Origin: Actinomycetota bacterium
GTDB taxonomy: Bacteria > Actinomycetota > Actinomycetes > Nanopelagicales > Nanopelagicaceae
NCBI GenBank assembly: GCA_009705165.1
Contig: WLCU01000069.1
Coordinates: 1-5,490, forward strand
DNA length: 5,490 bases
Reading direction: 5' to 3'
Shown: piece by piece, positions 1 to 5,490 of the stretch
Position numbering within the stretch: the first letter of the stretch is position 1
Layout: each line of letters starts with the position of its first letter
Program-made: the position numbers and the translations under genes
Notes under the pieces: generated by a model
The model's input: the letters and a program-made list of their open reading frames with translations, nothing else
Database searches by the model: none
What the model was told of the DNA's origin: nothing

Positions 1-510
1 AATTAGCGCCAACCCTGCCGCAGACCACCCAGGCAGCGAGGATACATAGATCAAATCCCCAACCTGTGCACCGCTTCTGGTAATCGCTTTTTCAACTTCG
101 CCAAGAGCTGTCATTGAAATTACTTTCACAGGCCCCCGAGCTAAGTCCCCACCCACAACCACGGCCCCACAGCTGGCAGCCTCATGTTTGATTCCTTGGG
201 CTAATTCGCTGACCCACTCCATCGATTCTTCACCCGTTAAAGTAACGGCGGCAACTAAATATGTTGGCGTAGCGCCCATTGCATAAACATCAGCCAAATT
301 TGCTGCACAAATCTTTCGCCCAATTTCAAAGGCTCCTGACCATTGGCAATTGAAATGAGTTCCTTCGACCGCCATGTCCGTTGTAATGACCGTATGTTCA
401 CCTGTAGCAACGACTGCGGCGTCATCGCCAATTCCTAAGGCAACTCCTCGGTGATTTGCGCCAAAGATTTCGGCCAATGCGCCAATTACTTGGGCCTCAT
501 CGAAGTTCAT
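1..510 (-). CDS. thiL: Thiamine-monophosphate kinase ThiL, N-terminal 170 residues (runs off left edge)
   Basis: ThiL phosphorylates thiamine monophosphate with ATP to give thiamine diphosphate, the active cofactor, in the cytoplasm. Reading the complement from the ATG at 508-510 gives 170 residues open to the window edge, about half of the usual 300-330. Family signatures are in order: GIGDDAAVV (residues 26-34, the Mg/ATP-binding aspartates of the PurM/ThiL fold), TTDMAVEGTHF (43-53), NLADVYAMGATP (71-82, the family's usual NLSDIAAMGA-type motif) and VVGGDL (118-123). The C-terminal half lies outside the window. No Shine-Dalgarno sequence precedes the ATG. The frame stays open upstream (TTG at 514-516), so the start could lie a few codons earlier or the mRNA could be leaderless. 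The gene is divergent from the Lrp-type gene at 585. Family assignment is secure; the exact start is not. Confidence 0.93.
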   Translation of the reverse strand, partial: MNFDEAQVIGALAEIFGANHRGVALGIGDDAAVVATGEHTVITTDMAVEGTHFNCQWSGAFEIGRKICAANLADVYAMGATPTYLVAAVTLTGEESMEWVSELAQGIKHEAASCGAVVVGGDLARGPVKVISMTALGEVEKAITRSGAQVGDLIYVSSLPGWSAAGLALI

Positions 511-584
511 GGCCAAAGAGTAATCGACTAGCCAGTACCTATATCTCTGAAGTAGCCTTAAGCCACCAACGAAAGGAAACTCTT
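511..584. promoter_or_regulatory. Divergent thiL / Lrp-type intergenic region with presumed promoters
   Basis: These 74 bp must hold the 5' signals of both the minus-strand thiL and the plus-strand Lrp-type operon. A weak -10-like TATATC lies at 540-545 on the plus strand, and TATAGG can be read on the minus strand over 538-543. Neither has a good -35 at proper spacing, so the hexamers are only candidates. The one firm element is the ribosome binding site at 571-579. Confidence 0.35.
571..579 (+). promoter_or_regulatory. Ribosome binding site fixing the Lrp-type start
   Basis: The purine run GAAAGGAAA contains AGGA (574-577), seven bases before the ATG at 585. It selects this ATG over upstream in-frame starts (as far as 456), which would add a non-conserved extension antisense to thiL. 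Confidence 0.75.
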
Positions 585-818
585 ATGTCAGTTCAGGCCT
601 ACATTTTGATTCAGACAGAGGTCGGCAAAGCTGGATCTGTTGCAAAAGCTGTTTCAGCAATCGCTGGTGTCACATTAGCCGAAGGCGTTACAGGACCGTA
701 TGACGTGATCATGCGCGCAGAAGCGCCAAGCATGGAAGATTTTGGTCGCACTGTTTTGTCTAAGGTTCAAGGCGTAGCAGGTATTACTCGCACCTTGACC
801 TGTCCAGTTACACACTGA
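585..818 (+). CDS. Stand-alone Lrp/AsnC effector (RAM) domain protein, 77 residues
   Basis: The protein is a single Lrp/AsnC-type C-terminal domain (RAM, alpha-beta sandwich) with no DNA-binding helix-turn-helix. It begins with the first strand YILIQTEVGKAG (residues 6-17), then GPYDVIMRAEA (37-47), which includes the conserved G-x-x-D of the ligand-binding turn, and ends with GVAGITRTLTCPV (63-75), the usual closing G-I-x-x-T-x-T strand. In full Lrp proteins this domain oligomerises and binds amino acids or other small effectors. Free-standing versions are widespread and are thought to act as ligand sensors or as partners of full Lrp proteins. The start is set by a good ribosome binding site. 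The amidohydrolase follows after 13 bases, so the two are probably co-transcribed. The divergent pairing with thiL resembles other actinobacterial chromosomes (from memory). The ligand is unknown. Confidence 0.85.
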   Translation: MSVQAYILIQTEVGKAGSVAKAVSAIAGVTLAEGVTGPYDVIMRAEAPSMEDFGRTVLSKVQGVAGITRTLTCPVTH

Positions 819-831
819 CCCATAGCTAATT

Positions 832-2400
832 ATGCGCACGCTGTTTACTAACGCGCGCTTTTTCTCAGTTGGTCAAGAAAGTTTTCGCGACCTTATTGTG
901 GAAAACGATTTAATTCTTGCAACTGGTGCTGCTACAAGAGAATTTCAAACTGACGAAACAATTGATTTAAATGATGCATTCGTGATCCCGGCTTTTTTAG
1001 ATGGCCATGCGCATCCAATATTTGCCGGGCGTGAAGCTACTGGACCTAAAGTCAATGGTCTAAAATCAGTTGCCGACATTCAATTAGCCGTAAAGAGCTT
1101 TGCCTTAAACAACCCAACGATGCCCTGGATTATTGGTGGGGCTTATGAAGCTGCCATTGTTGAAAGTGGAGATTTTGATGCCGCATGGCTCGATGAAGTT
1201 GTCAACGATCGCCCGGTTGTTTTACATGCAGTCGACCATCACACCATTTGGGTTAATAGCAAAGCGCTAGAACTAGCCGGAATTAACGCTCAAACTAAAG
1301 ATCCTGTTGGCGGCACAATTGCACGACGTTTTGATGGCTCGCCAAAAGGGGTTTTTCGAGAGCCATCTGCAATGGCATTAGTTCTTGATGCATCACCAGG
1401 TAATTCGATTGAGAGCGATATCGCTGCAGTTAAGTATGCATGTGCTGAATACTTAAAAGTTGGAGTCACCGCCGCAATTGATTCTTGGTGCGAAAAAGAC
1501 ATGGCGAGGGCATATATCGCAGCGGCCCAAGCAGGTGATCTAGCAATTAAATTTAATCTCTCTTTTTTAGCAACGCCATCAACATGGTCAAGTGATATCA
1601 ATGATTTCAATGAACTTCGAGCGCTTTGCCTTGAACTTGATAACCCAAATCAACTTATGGGAAATAGCATTAAATTCTTGCTAGATGGAGCGCTTTCGGC
1701 AGGTACTGCCCATTTGATGCAGCCCTATGAAGATGATCCATCGACTTCTGGTATTTCAATTTGGGAAAATGATGAACTTCGAAATGCCCTCGTGGCTTTT
1801 GACGCCTTAGGTTTTCAAGTTCATCTGCATGCAATTGGTGATGCGGCAGTAAAGCAGGCCTTGGATTGCATTGAAGCAATGGTTGGAATAAATCCAGCTT
1901 GGGATCGCCGCCCGGTAATAGTGCATGCTCAGTTAATCGGTGATGAAGATTTGCCGCGCTTTAAAGAACTAGGCGTAATTGCAAACATCCAACCACTGTG
2001 GTGTTACTTAGACCCCATGAACAAAGAGTTGATTGCGCCCCGTATCGGCGCTGAGCGCAACAACCGCCAATATCGTCTACGAACTTTGGTGGATCATGGC
2101 GCCATGCTTGCTTTTGGAAGTGATTGGCCAGTTACAAGCCATGTTCCACTCGAAGCCATAGATGTCCCAGTGACACGTAGTAATCCTGCTGCTGGAGTCA
2201 CACAGCCTTGGAGCATCCACGAAGGGATAACTAAGGAAGAAGCTTTGATTTTTTATACAAAGAATGTCGCATTTCAAATGTTTCGCGAACAAGAGCGTGG
2301 CAGTTTAGATGCAGGAAAAGTAGCCGACTTTATAGTTTTGCGCGATAACAAAATAGAAGCAGTATATGTAAACGGTGACATCTCTAAATTGTCAGAATAA
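832..2400 (+). CDS. YtcJ-type metal-dependent amidohydrolase (amidohydrolase family 3), substrate unknown
   Basis: This is a 522-residue cytoplasmic hydrolase of the metal-dependent amidohydrolase superfamily, with no signal peptide or membrane segment. Visible features in order are a short beta-sandwich start (MRTLFTNARFF), the metal-binding HxH in FLDGHAHP (H59, H61), a histidine-rich segment LHAVDHH (131-137), the family-3 motif GGTIARRFDGSPKGVFRE (160-177), a lysine before IKFLLDG (K281) that may be the carboxylated metal bridge, HLHAIGDAA (H331, H333), IVHAQ (H365), the catalytic aspartate in FGSDWPV (D431), and the closing GSLDAGKVADFIVL (490-503). Length and motif order match intact YtcJ-like proteins, so it should be active. 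Relatives hydrolyse N-substituted formamides or other amides, but the reaction cannot be read from the sequence. No strong Shine-Dalgarno precedes the ATG, so translation may depend on coupling to the 77-residue gene 13 bases upstream. The last 127 bases are antisense to the regulator gene at 2274-3080. Confidence 0.9.
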   Translation: MRTLFTNARFFSVGQESFRDLIVENDLILATGAATREFQTDETIDLNDAFVIPAFLDGHAHPIFAGREATGPKVNGLKSVADIQLAVKSFALNNPTMPWIIGGAYEAAIVESGDFDAAWLDEVVNDRPVVLHAVDHHTIWVNSKALELAGINAQTKDPVGGTIARRFDGSPKGVFREPSAMALVLDASPGNSIESDIAAVKYACAEYLKVGVTAAIDSWCEKDMARAYIAAAQAGDLAIKFNLSFLATPSTWSSDINDFNELRALCLELDNPNQLMGNSIKFLLDGALSAGTAHLMQPYEDDPSTSGISIWENDELRNALVAFDALGFQVHLHAIGDAAVKQALDCIEAMVGINPAWDRRPVIVHAQLIGDEDLPRFKELGVIANIQPLWCYLDPMNKELIAPRIGAERNNRQYRLRTLVDHGAMLAFGSDWPVTSHVPLEAIDVPVTRSNPAAGVTQPWSIHEGITKEEALIFYTKNVAFQMFREQERGSLDAGKVADFIVLRDNKIEAVYVNGDISKLSE

Positions 2401-3080
2401 AACAGCGCCCGCATATATTTATTTGCAGCATTTACCCGGTGATTTGTGGTCGCAGATGATGGGGTTACTTCAAGTAATTTTGATGCGGCAGATATCGTGC
2501 GTTCTACCGCTTTTTCAGAAACCCTGCATTGATGAGCTATCTCGGCGTTACTTCCGCCCAAGGCCATCAAGCGCATAACGCGGTGTTGCTGGGGAGAGAG
2601 CAGGCCAACAAAGTTGGTTTCATCAATTGCCGCTTCGATAAACGAAGGCCGAATTTGTTGTAACCCGTTATATGCACGAAGAATTTCAGAAAGCACTACC
2701 GAAGGATTTCGTGAAGGTTCATTTAACCAATAGGCGCGATCCCAAAGCGCTGAAATCATTCCTTCGCGGACAAAAATTGGATTAGCTTTACCTGCCATAA
2801 AAATTATTACTTGATCTGGTAGGGCTTTTCGAATTTTAAGTGCAACTGCTAATGCATCAATCCGACGCAGTGAATCTAAATCCAAAATTACAACGTCGGG
2901 TGTGAAGACTTCAATTTTGTCTAAAACATCTTCTGAATCAAAAACTTTAGTCACTAGCGTTTCATTTGACTCATCATCAAAACCTCTTGCGATAAACAAA
3001 CCCATTCCTGGATGAAATGTATTTTCAATTATTGCAATGCGATCTAAAGAATGTCTTTCAATTATTGCTGGGGCTATCAT
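2274..3080 (-). CDS. Atypical LuxR/NarL-type response regulator (RR1), 268 residues
   Basis: This is a transcription regulator with an N-terminal receiver-like domain (about residues 13-138) and a C-terminal LuxR-type helix-turn-helix (about 160-203). In the latter, LSPQQHRVMRLMALGGSNAEIA followed by VSEKAVERTI matches the pattern LTxREREVLxLxAxGxSNxEIA...SEKTVxxH. The receiver keeps the likely phospho-acceptor aspartate (D67 in VVILDLDS). The usual acidic pair is E19-N20, the strand-4 Thr/Ser position is A/G (FMAG, 95-98), and the strand-5 lysine position reads N120 (YWLNEP). Normal phosphotransfer is therefore doubtful. The start is supported by a good ribosome binding site eight bases upstream. 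The protein is paralogous to RR2, which diverges from it across a 137-bp gap. The last 42 codons plus stop (2274-2400) run antisense through the amidohydrolase end and look unlike the domain, which suggests a lost original stop codon. No sensor kinase is in view. Confidence 0.85.
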   Translation of the reverse strand: MIAPAIIERHSLDRIAIIENTFHPGMGLFIARGFDDESNETLVTKVFDSEDVLDKIEVFTPDVVILDLDSLRRIDALAVALKIRKALPDQVIIFMAGKANPIFVREGMISALWDRAYWLNEPSRNPSVVLSEILRAYNGLQQIRPSFIEAAIDETNFVGLLSPQQHRVMRLMALGGSNAEIAHQCRVSEKAVERTISAASKLLEVTPSSATTNHRVNAANKYMRALFYSDNLEMSPFTYTASILLSRKTIKSATFPASKLPRSCSRNI

Positions 3081-3088
3081 CGTTGGAA

Positions 3089-3094
3089 TTCCTC
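3089..3094 (-). promoter_or_regulatory. Ribosome binding site of RR1
   Basis: On the minus strand the sequence reads GAGGAA followed by an eight-base spacer and the ATG at 3078-3080. It is the strongest Shine-Dalgarno match in the window and fixes the RR1 start. Confidence 0.75.
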
Positions 3095-3125
3095 AATCTG
3101 TGAATGAAGATCATTAAGAAAAACT

Positions 3126-3168
3126 CCTAACGCTTAGAGCCTAATCATTTGTTAGGGATTTCCCTAAC
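3126..3168. promoter_or_regulatory. Probable operator cluster: perfect 18-bp dyad plus two extra half-sites
   Basis: Positions 3151-3168 read GTTAGGGA-TT-TCCCTAAC, a perfect inverted repeat with 8-bp arms and a 2-bp centre. The half-site hexamer CCTAAC recurs at 3126-3131 and, as CCTAAT, at 3140-3145, so four copies (one inverted) fall within 43 bp. The size and symmetry suit binding by a dimeric LuxR/NarL-type helix-turn-helix. Opposed -10-like hexamers abut the dyad (TATTAT at 3169-3174 on plus; GATAAT across 3170-3175 on minus), so a bound protein could affect both divergent genes. The repeat is directly seen. Its role as operator for RR1 and/or RR2 is inference from position. Confidence 0.6.
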
Positions 3169-3175
3169 TATTATC
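3169..3175. promoter_or_regulatory. Candidate overlapping divergent -10 elements
   Basis: TATTAT (plus, 3169-3174) and GATAAT (minus, 3170-3175) resemble sigma-70-type -10 boxes and overlap back to back just right of the dyad. The best -35-like match for the plus strand, TTGTTA at 3149-3154, is only 14 bases away, shorter than ideal. These are weak candidates, listed because of where they sit. Confidence 0.3.
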
Positions 3176-3217
3176 CGAGTATTAAAATCAAAAAAGGGGT
3201 AGCCCCCATTCATTTTG

Positions 3218-3937
3218 ATGTTGATTTCAAATAACTTAACTGACTTATCTGGGTTACATTGTCCTGTGCCTATTCGTATATTGCTCGTCGATGAAAACAA
3301 GTACGAATCCTTGCTCACAAAGTGCGCACTGATTGATCTTGGTTTTGAAGTTACTGATGTAGTAAACAATTATTCAGATACCCAAGCTGCGGTCGAAAAA
3401 GCTCAACCTGAAGTTCTGGTTATCTCTATGGATGCAGATGCGGTTCACTCAATTATTTCTGCCGATAAAGCCCGTGAAAAAAACCCAGAGCTTGGCCTAG
3501 TTTTTCTCACTCATACTCCCGATTTGCGTTTAGTTGGGCTGTCAGAAATAGAACTCCCTTCCGGTGTTCAGGTTGTGCTTAAAAGTTCAGTCACAAAACT
3601 CCATGTCTTATCCGATGCCGTTCACCGCTCCATTGAAGATCTAAAAATTAGAGCCAAAGTTCGCTGGGTAAATGGCGCATCATTTACTCAATCTGAAGCT
3701 TTTACTTCAGTTTTGCAAACCCTTACTGAAGTCCAGATTCAAACGCTTCGTTTAGTAGCAATGGGAAGCAGCAACTCAGATATCGCACGCAAGCGAATGG
3801 TGACCGAAAAAGCCGTTGAACATACGATTACGCGCATTTTGCAAGCACTTTCGATTACTGCTAATTCCAACCACAACGCCCGTGTTTTACTCTCGCGTGA
3901 GTATTACCGCTGGGTAGGCGTAGCGCGCGAAAATTAA
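3218..3937 (+). CDS. Atypical LuxR/NarL-type response regulator (RR2), 239 residues
   Basis: This is a regulator with the same architecture as RR1: a receiver-like domain (about residues 18-140) and a C-terminal LuxR-type helix-turn-helix (about 168-211), with LTEVQIQTLRLVAMGSSNSDIA then VTEKAVEHTITRILQAL. The receiver keeps the acidic pair D25-E26 (ILLVDEN), the strand-4 threonine T98 (VFLTH) and the strand-5 lysine K122 (VVLKSS). The phospho-acceptor position in VLVISMDAD reads S70, although D72 lies two residues on, aligned with D69 of RR1. It is therefore probably not phosphorylated in the usual way. The start is uncertain: ATG 3218 is taken here, TTG 3215 precedes it directly, and GTG 3266 would begin close to the receiver; none has a well-spaced ribosome binding site. 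A stop at 3200 bounds the frame. It is divergent from its paralogue RR1 across the dyad and convergent with ddl. No partner kinase is visible. Confidence 0.85.
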   Translation: MLISNNLTDLSGLHCPVPIRILLVDENKYESLLTKCALIDLGFEVTDVVNNYSDTQAAVEKAQPEVLVISMDADAVHSIISADKAREKNPELGLVFLTHTPDLRLVGLSEIELPSGVQVVLKSSVTKLHVLSDAVHRSIEDLKIRAKVRWVNGASFTQSEAFTSVLQTLTEVQIQTLRLVAMGSSNSDIARKRMVTEKAVEHTITRILQALSITANSNHNARVLLSREYYRWVGVAREN

Positions 3938-4977
3938 TTACCTAGTACCCCGTTTGTGCGCTTAAGGGCGGTTTGGATCAAGGCAGTAATCAAGGATGTG
4001 TAATCAACCCCGCTTGCCGCCCATAGCTTGGGATATACAGAAGTTCCAGTAAAACCAGGCATGGTATTGATTTCATTAATAATAATTTCGCCTTTTTCAG
4101 TGTAAAAGAAATCACAACGCGCTAAGCCACTGCAGCCCAAAGCTTTGAAAGCTTGAATAGCTTTTTCTCGAAGCTGTTCGGCTGCAGCTTCAGGAATATC
4201 TGCAGGGATTCTGACCGTAGTCGCGCCATCTAAATACTTAGCTTCAAAATCATAAAATTCGAACTTGTCATCAATAACTATTTCGCCTACTACCGAAGCC
4301 TTAACAACTCCATCAGATTCAAGAACTGCACATTCGATTTCACGCCCAATTACAGCTTGCTCGATCATCACCTTGTGATCAAATAAAAATGCATCGTTGA
4401 GCGCAGCATTTAAATCCTCAACGGTCTTAACTTTATGCGTGCCGCGACTTGAGCCGCCACGTGCTGGTTTAACAAAGAGCGGATATGCCAGATCATCGAT
4501 ATGTAGCGATCTATCTGTCCGTGACATAACAATTCCATCAGCAACATCAATACCAGCAGCGGAAAAAATTGGCTTAGCAAAAGACTTGTCCATCGCAACT
4601 GCTGAAGCTAATACACCGCTTCCAACATAAGGCAGATTGGCAATTTCAAGCATCCCTTGAATTGTGCCATCTTCGCCATAAGGCCCATGGAGAACTGGAA
4701 ATACGCAATCAATTGCAAGCTTCTTGCCACCCACTGAAAATCCATGGACATCAGCAACTACTGCAGGTGCGTTCTCATCTACAACTGGCAGTTTGCCTTC
4801 AACAATCTCTAGTGGGTAGTCATTTGGCAATAAAACCCAGTTGCCCGCTTTTGTTATACCAATAATGACCCCTTGGTATTTAGTTGAATCTAATCCCTTA
4901 AGGACTCCCCCGGCAGATATGCATGAAATTTCATGTTCGCTACTTAAACCTCCACATATGAGTGCGACAGTAATCAT
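3934..4977 (-). CDS. ddl: D-alanine--D-alanine ligase
   Basis: Ddl joins two D-alanines with ATP to make the dipeptide that MurF adds to the peptidoglycan precursor in the cytoplasm. The 347-residue protein is full length, with the ATP-grasp layout: GGLSSEHEIS (9-18, with the D-Ala-binding E14), LHGPYGEDGTIQG (97-109), YVGSGV (117-122), the nucleotide-binding KPARGGSSRG (170-179), the omega loop FYDFEAKY (241-248), and RCDFF...INEINTMPGFT (287-310), which carries the Mg ligands and closing substrate residues. The omega loop retains the tyrosine of AKY (Y248). Known D-Ala-D-lactate ligases carry Phe there, so an ordinary D-Ala-D-Ala product is expected. The start codon overlaps the plsC stop as ATGA (4974-4977), implying translational coupling. 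The purine-rich end of plsC (KKKRLP codons) supplies a weak ribosome binding site. Its stop shares TTAA with that of RR2. Confidence 0.97.
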   Translation of the reverse strand: MITVALICGGLSSEHEISCISAGGVLKGLDSTKYQGVIIGITKAGNWVLLPNDYPLEIVEGKLPVVDENAPAVVADVHGFSVGGKKLAIDCVFPVLHGPYGEDGTIQGMLEIANLPYVGSGVLASAVAMDKSFAKPIFSAAGIDVADGIVMSRTDRSLHIDDLAYPLFVKPARGGSSRGTHKVKTVEDLNAALNDAFLFDHKVMIEQAVIGREIECAVLESDGVVKASVVGEIVIDDKFEFYDFEAKYLDGATTVRIPADIPEAAAEQLREKAIQAFKALGCSGLARCDFFYTEKGEIIINEINTMPGFTGTSVYPKLWAASGVDYTSLITALIQTALKRTNGVLGN

Positions 4978-5490
4978 GGAAGTCTTTTCTTCTTAAAGTT
5001 TCCGGTTCGAGGTAAATCAGAATTATGTGGATCGAAAATTTCGACTGGGCGTTTTTCACCGCGCAATTGTTCAAGAAGGTCGGTTATTGCCCGCATTACA
5101 AAAGCCGTAGCTTCAACTAAAGCTGCCGGATCGTTTTCTTTTCCATACCAAGGTGAGAGATCTAAGGCATTGCCCGCTAAAATCTTGATTGGAGTTCGTG
5201 GGAAGAATTTGATTTTCTTTTCATACGTTGGCATCACAATTTGCGAACCCCATTGCGCAATTGGAATTACCGGTGACTTGGTCATAATGGCAAGTCGAGC
5301 TAGACCAGTTTTTGCAACCATAGGCCAACCGTTGGGATCTCGTGTAAGCGTTCCTTCTGGATAAACACCAAGGCAGTGACCAACTTCAAGAAGTTTAAGT
5401 GCGTGCTCTAGAGCTTTGGCGGCATCTTTGCCTTCACGTGCAACGGGAACTTGACCTGCAGCTAAAAGAATTTTTCCAATTACTGGAACT
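4974..5490 (-). CDS. plsC: PlsC-type 1-acyl-sn-glycerol-3-phosphate acyltransferase, C-terminal 171 residues (runs off right edge)
   Basis: This family transfers an acyl chain to lysophosphatidic acid at the inner membrane face, giving phosphatidic acid for phospholipid synthesis. The complement frame is open from the window edge, so the N-terminus, including the catalytic NHxxxxD box, lies outside. What is visible begins VPVIGKILLAAGQVPVAREG (family block II, with the conserved arginine), continues to VYPEGTLTRDPNG (FPEGT-type block III; the YPEGT codons are at 5349-5363, with Tyr for the usual Phe), then KTGLARLAI and SPVIPIAQWG (block IV). The C-terminus is basic (KKKRLP). An internal ATG at 5319-5321 lies after the catalytic blocks and is not the start. 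The gene is translationally coupled to ddl by a 4-base overlap. In many actinobacteria gpsA sits between plsC and ddl; here it does not. Confidence 0.93.
   Translation of the reverse strand, partial: VPVIGKILLAAGQVPVAREGKDAAKALEHALKLLEVGHCLGVYPEGTLTRDPNGWPMVAKTGLARLAIMTKSPVIPIAQWGSQIVMPTYEKKIKFFPRTPIKILAGNALDLSPWYGKENDPAALVEATAFVMRAITDLLEQLRGEKRPVEIFDPHNSDLPRTGNFKKKRLP

Noticed and set aside
456..584. N-terminal extension of the Lrp-type ORF (43 extra codons)
   Set aside because: It lies antisense to thiL, lacks family similarity, and the good ribosome binding site at 571-579 selects the ATG at 585.
1290..1610. Minus-strand open frame of 106 codons inside the amidohydrolase gene
   Set aside because: It is a shadow of a well-conserved coding gene, has no recognisable domain and its composition follows the opposite strand.
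1670..2292. Two further minus-strand open frames (69 and 71 codons) in the amidohydrolase gene
   Set aside because: No motif or ribosome binding site was seen; they are antisense shadows.
2375..2578. Plus-strand frame of 67 codons over the amidohydrolase/RR1 junction
   Set aside because: It is opposite the conserved helix-turn-helix of RR1 and has no recognisable product.
3151..3168. The 18-bp dyad as an intrinsic terminator
   Set aside because: Its 2-base centre is too small for a good RNA loop, no U-run follows on either strand, and it sits upstream of both divergent genes, so an operator role fits better.
3145..3369. Minus-strand frame across the RR intergenic region and the start of RR2
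   Set aside because: It is opposite the RR2 receiver and covers the dyad region, with no domain visible.
4397..4865. Short frames within ddl on both strands
   Set aside because: All are shadows of the strongly conserved ddl frame.
5319..5321. The ATG at 5319-5321 as the plsC start (115-residue protein)
   Set aside because: The frame continues upstream through clear PlsC blocks (VYPEGT, AAGQVPVAR), so this is an internal methionine of a longer gene cut by the window edge.

Overview
This window looks like chromosomal DNA from a small-genome, moderately AT-rich actinobacterium. The best guess is a freshwater acI-type lineage (Nanopelagicales). This rests on the AT-rich codon use and on actinobacterial gene neighbours: a thiL gene divergent from a stand-alone Lrp/AsnC effector-domain gene, and a plsC-ddl pair. 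The taxonomic placement is inference and no marker gene was compared.

Layout. At the left edge, on the minus strand, lies the N-terminal half of thiL (thiamine-monophosphate kinase). Divergent from it, on the plus strand, are a 77-residue Lrp/AsnC effector-domain protein with a clear ribosome binding site and, 13 bases downstream, a 522-residue YtcJ-type amidohydrolase. Facing the amidohydrolase tail to tail is a minus-strand LuxR/NarL-type response regulator (RR1), whose last 42 codons plus stop are antisense to the amidohydrolase end. RR1 is divergent from a second, paralogous regulator on the plus strand (RR2). The 137-bp gap between them holds a perfect 18-bp dyad and further copies of its half-site. 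RR2 meets ddl (D-alanine--D-alanine ligase, minus strand) tail to tail, with the two stop codons sharing TTAA. ddl overlaps by 4 bases the end of plsC (lysophospholipid acyltransferase), which runs off the right edge.

How the genes may work together. plsC and ddl form a translationally coupled envelope operon (phospholipid and peptidoglycan precursors), and thiL is a cofactor housekeeping gene. The accessory part is the middle: an amidohydrolase of unknown substrate with a possible small-ligand-binding partner, next to a divergent pair of regulators with no histidine kinase in view. Each regulator's receiver domain lacks a different part of the phosphorylation site. RR1 keeps the aspartate but has lost the acidic pair and the lysine; RR2 keeps the acidic pair, threonine and lysine but has serine in place of the aspartate. 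With the dyad between them, this suggests a cross-regulating, possibly phosphorylation-independent regulator pair. It is the most interesting part of the window.

No tRNA, rRNA, CRISPR array, insertion sequence or convincing intrinsic terminator was seen.
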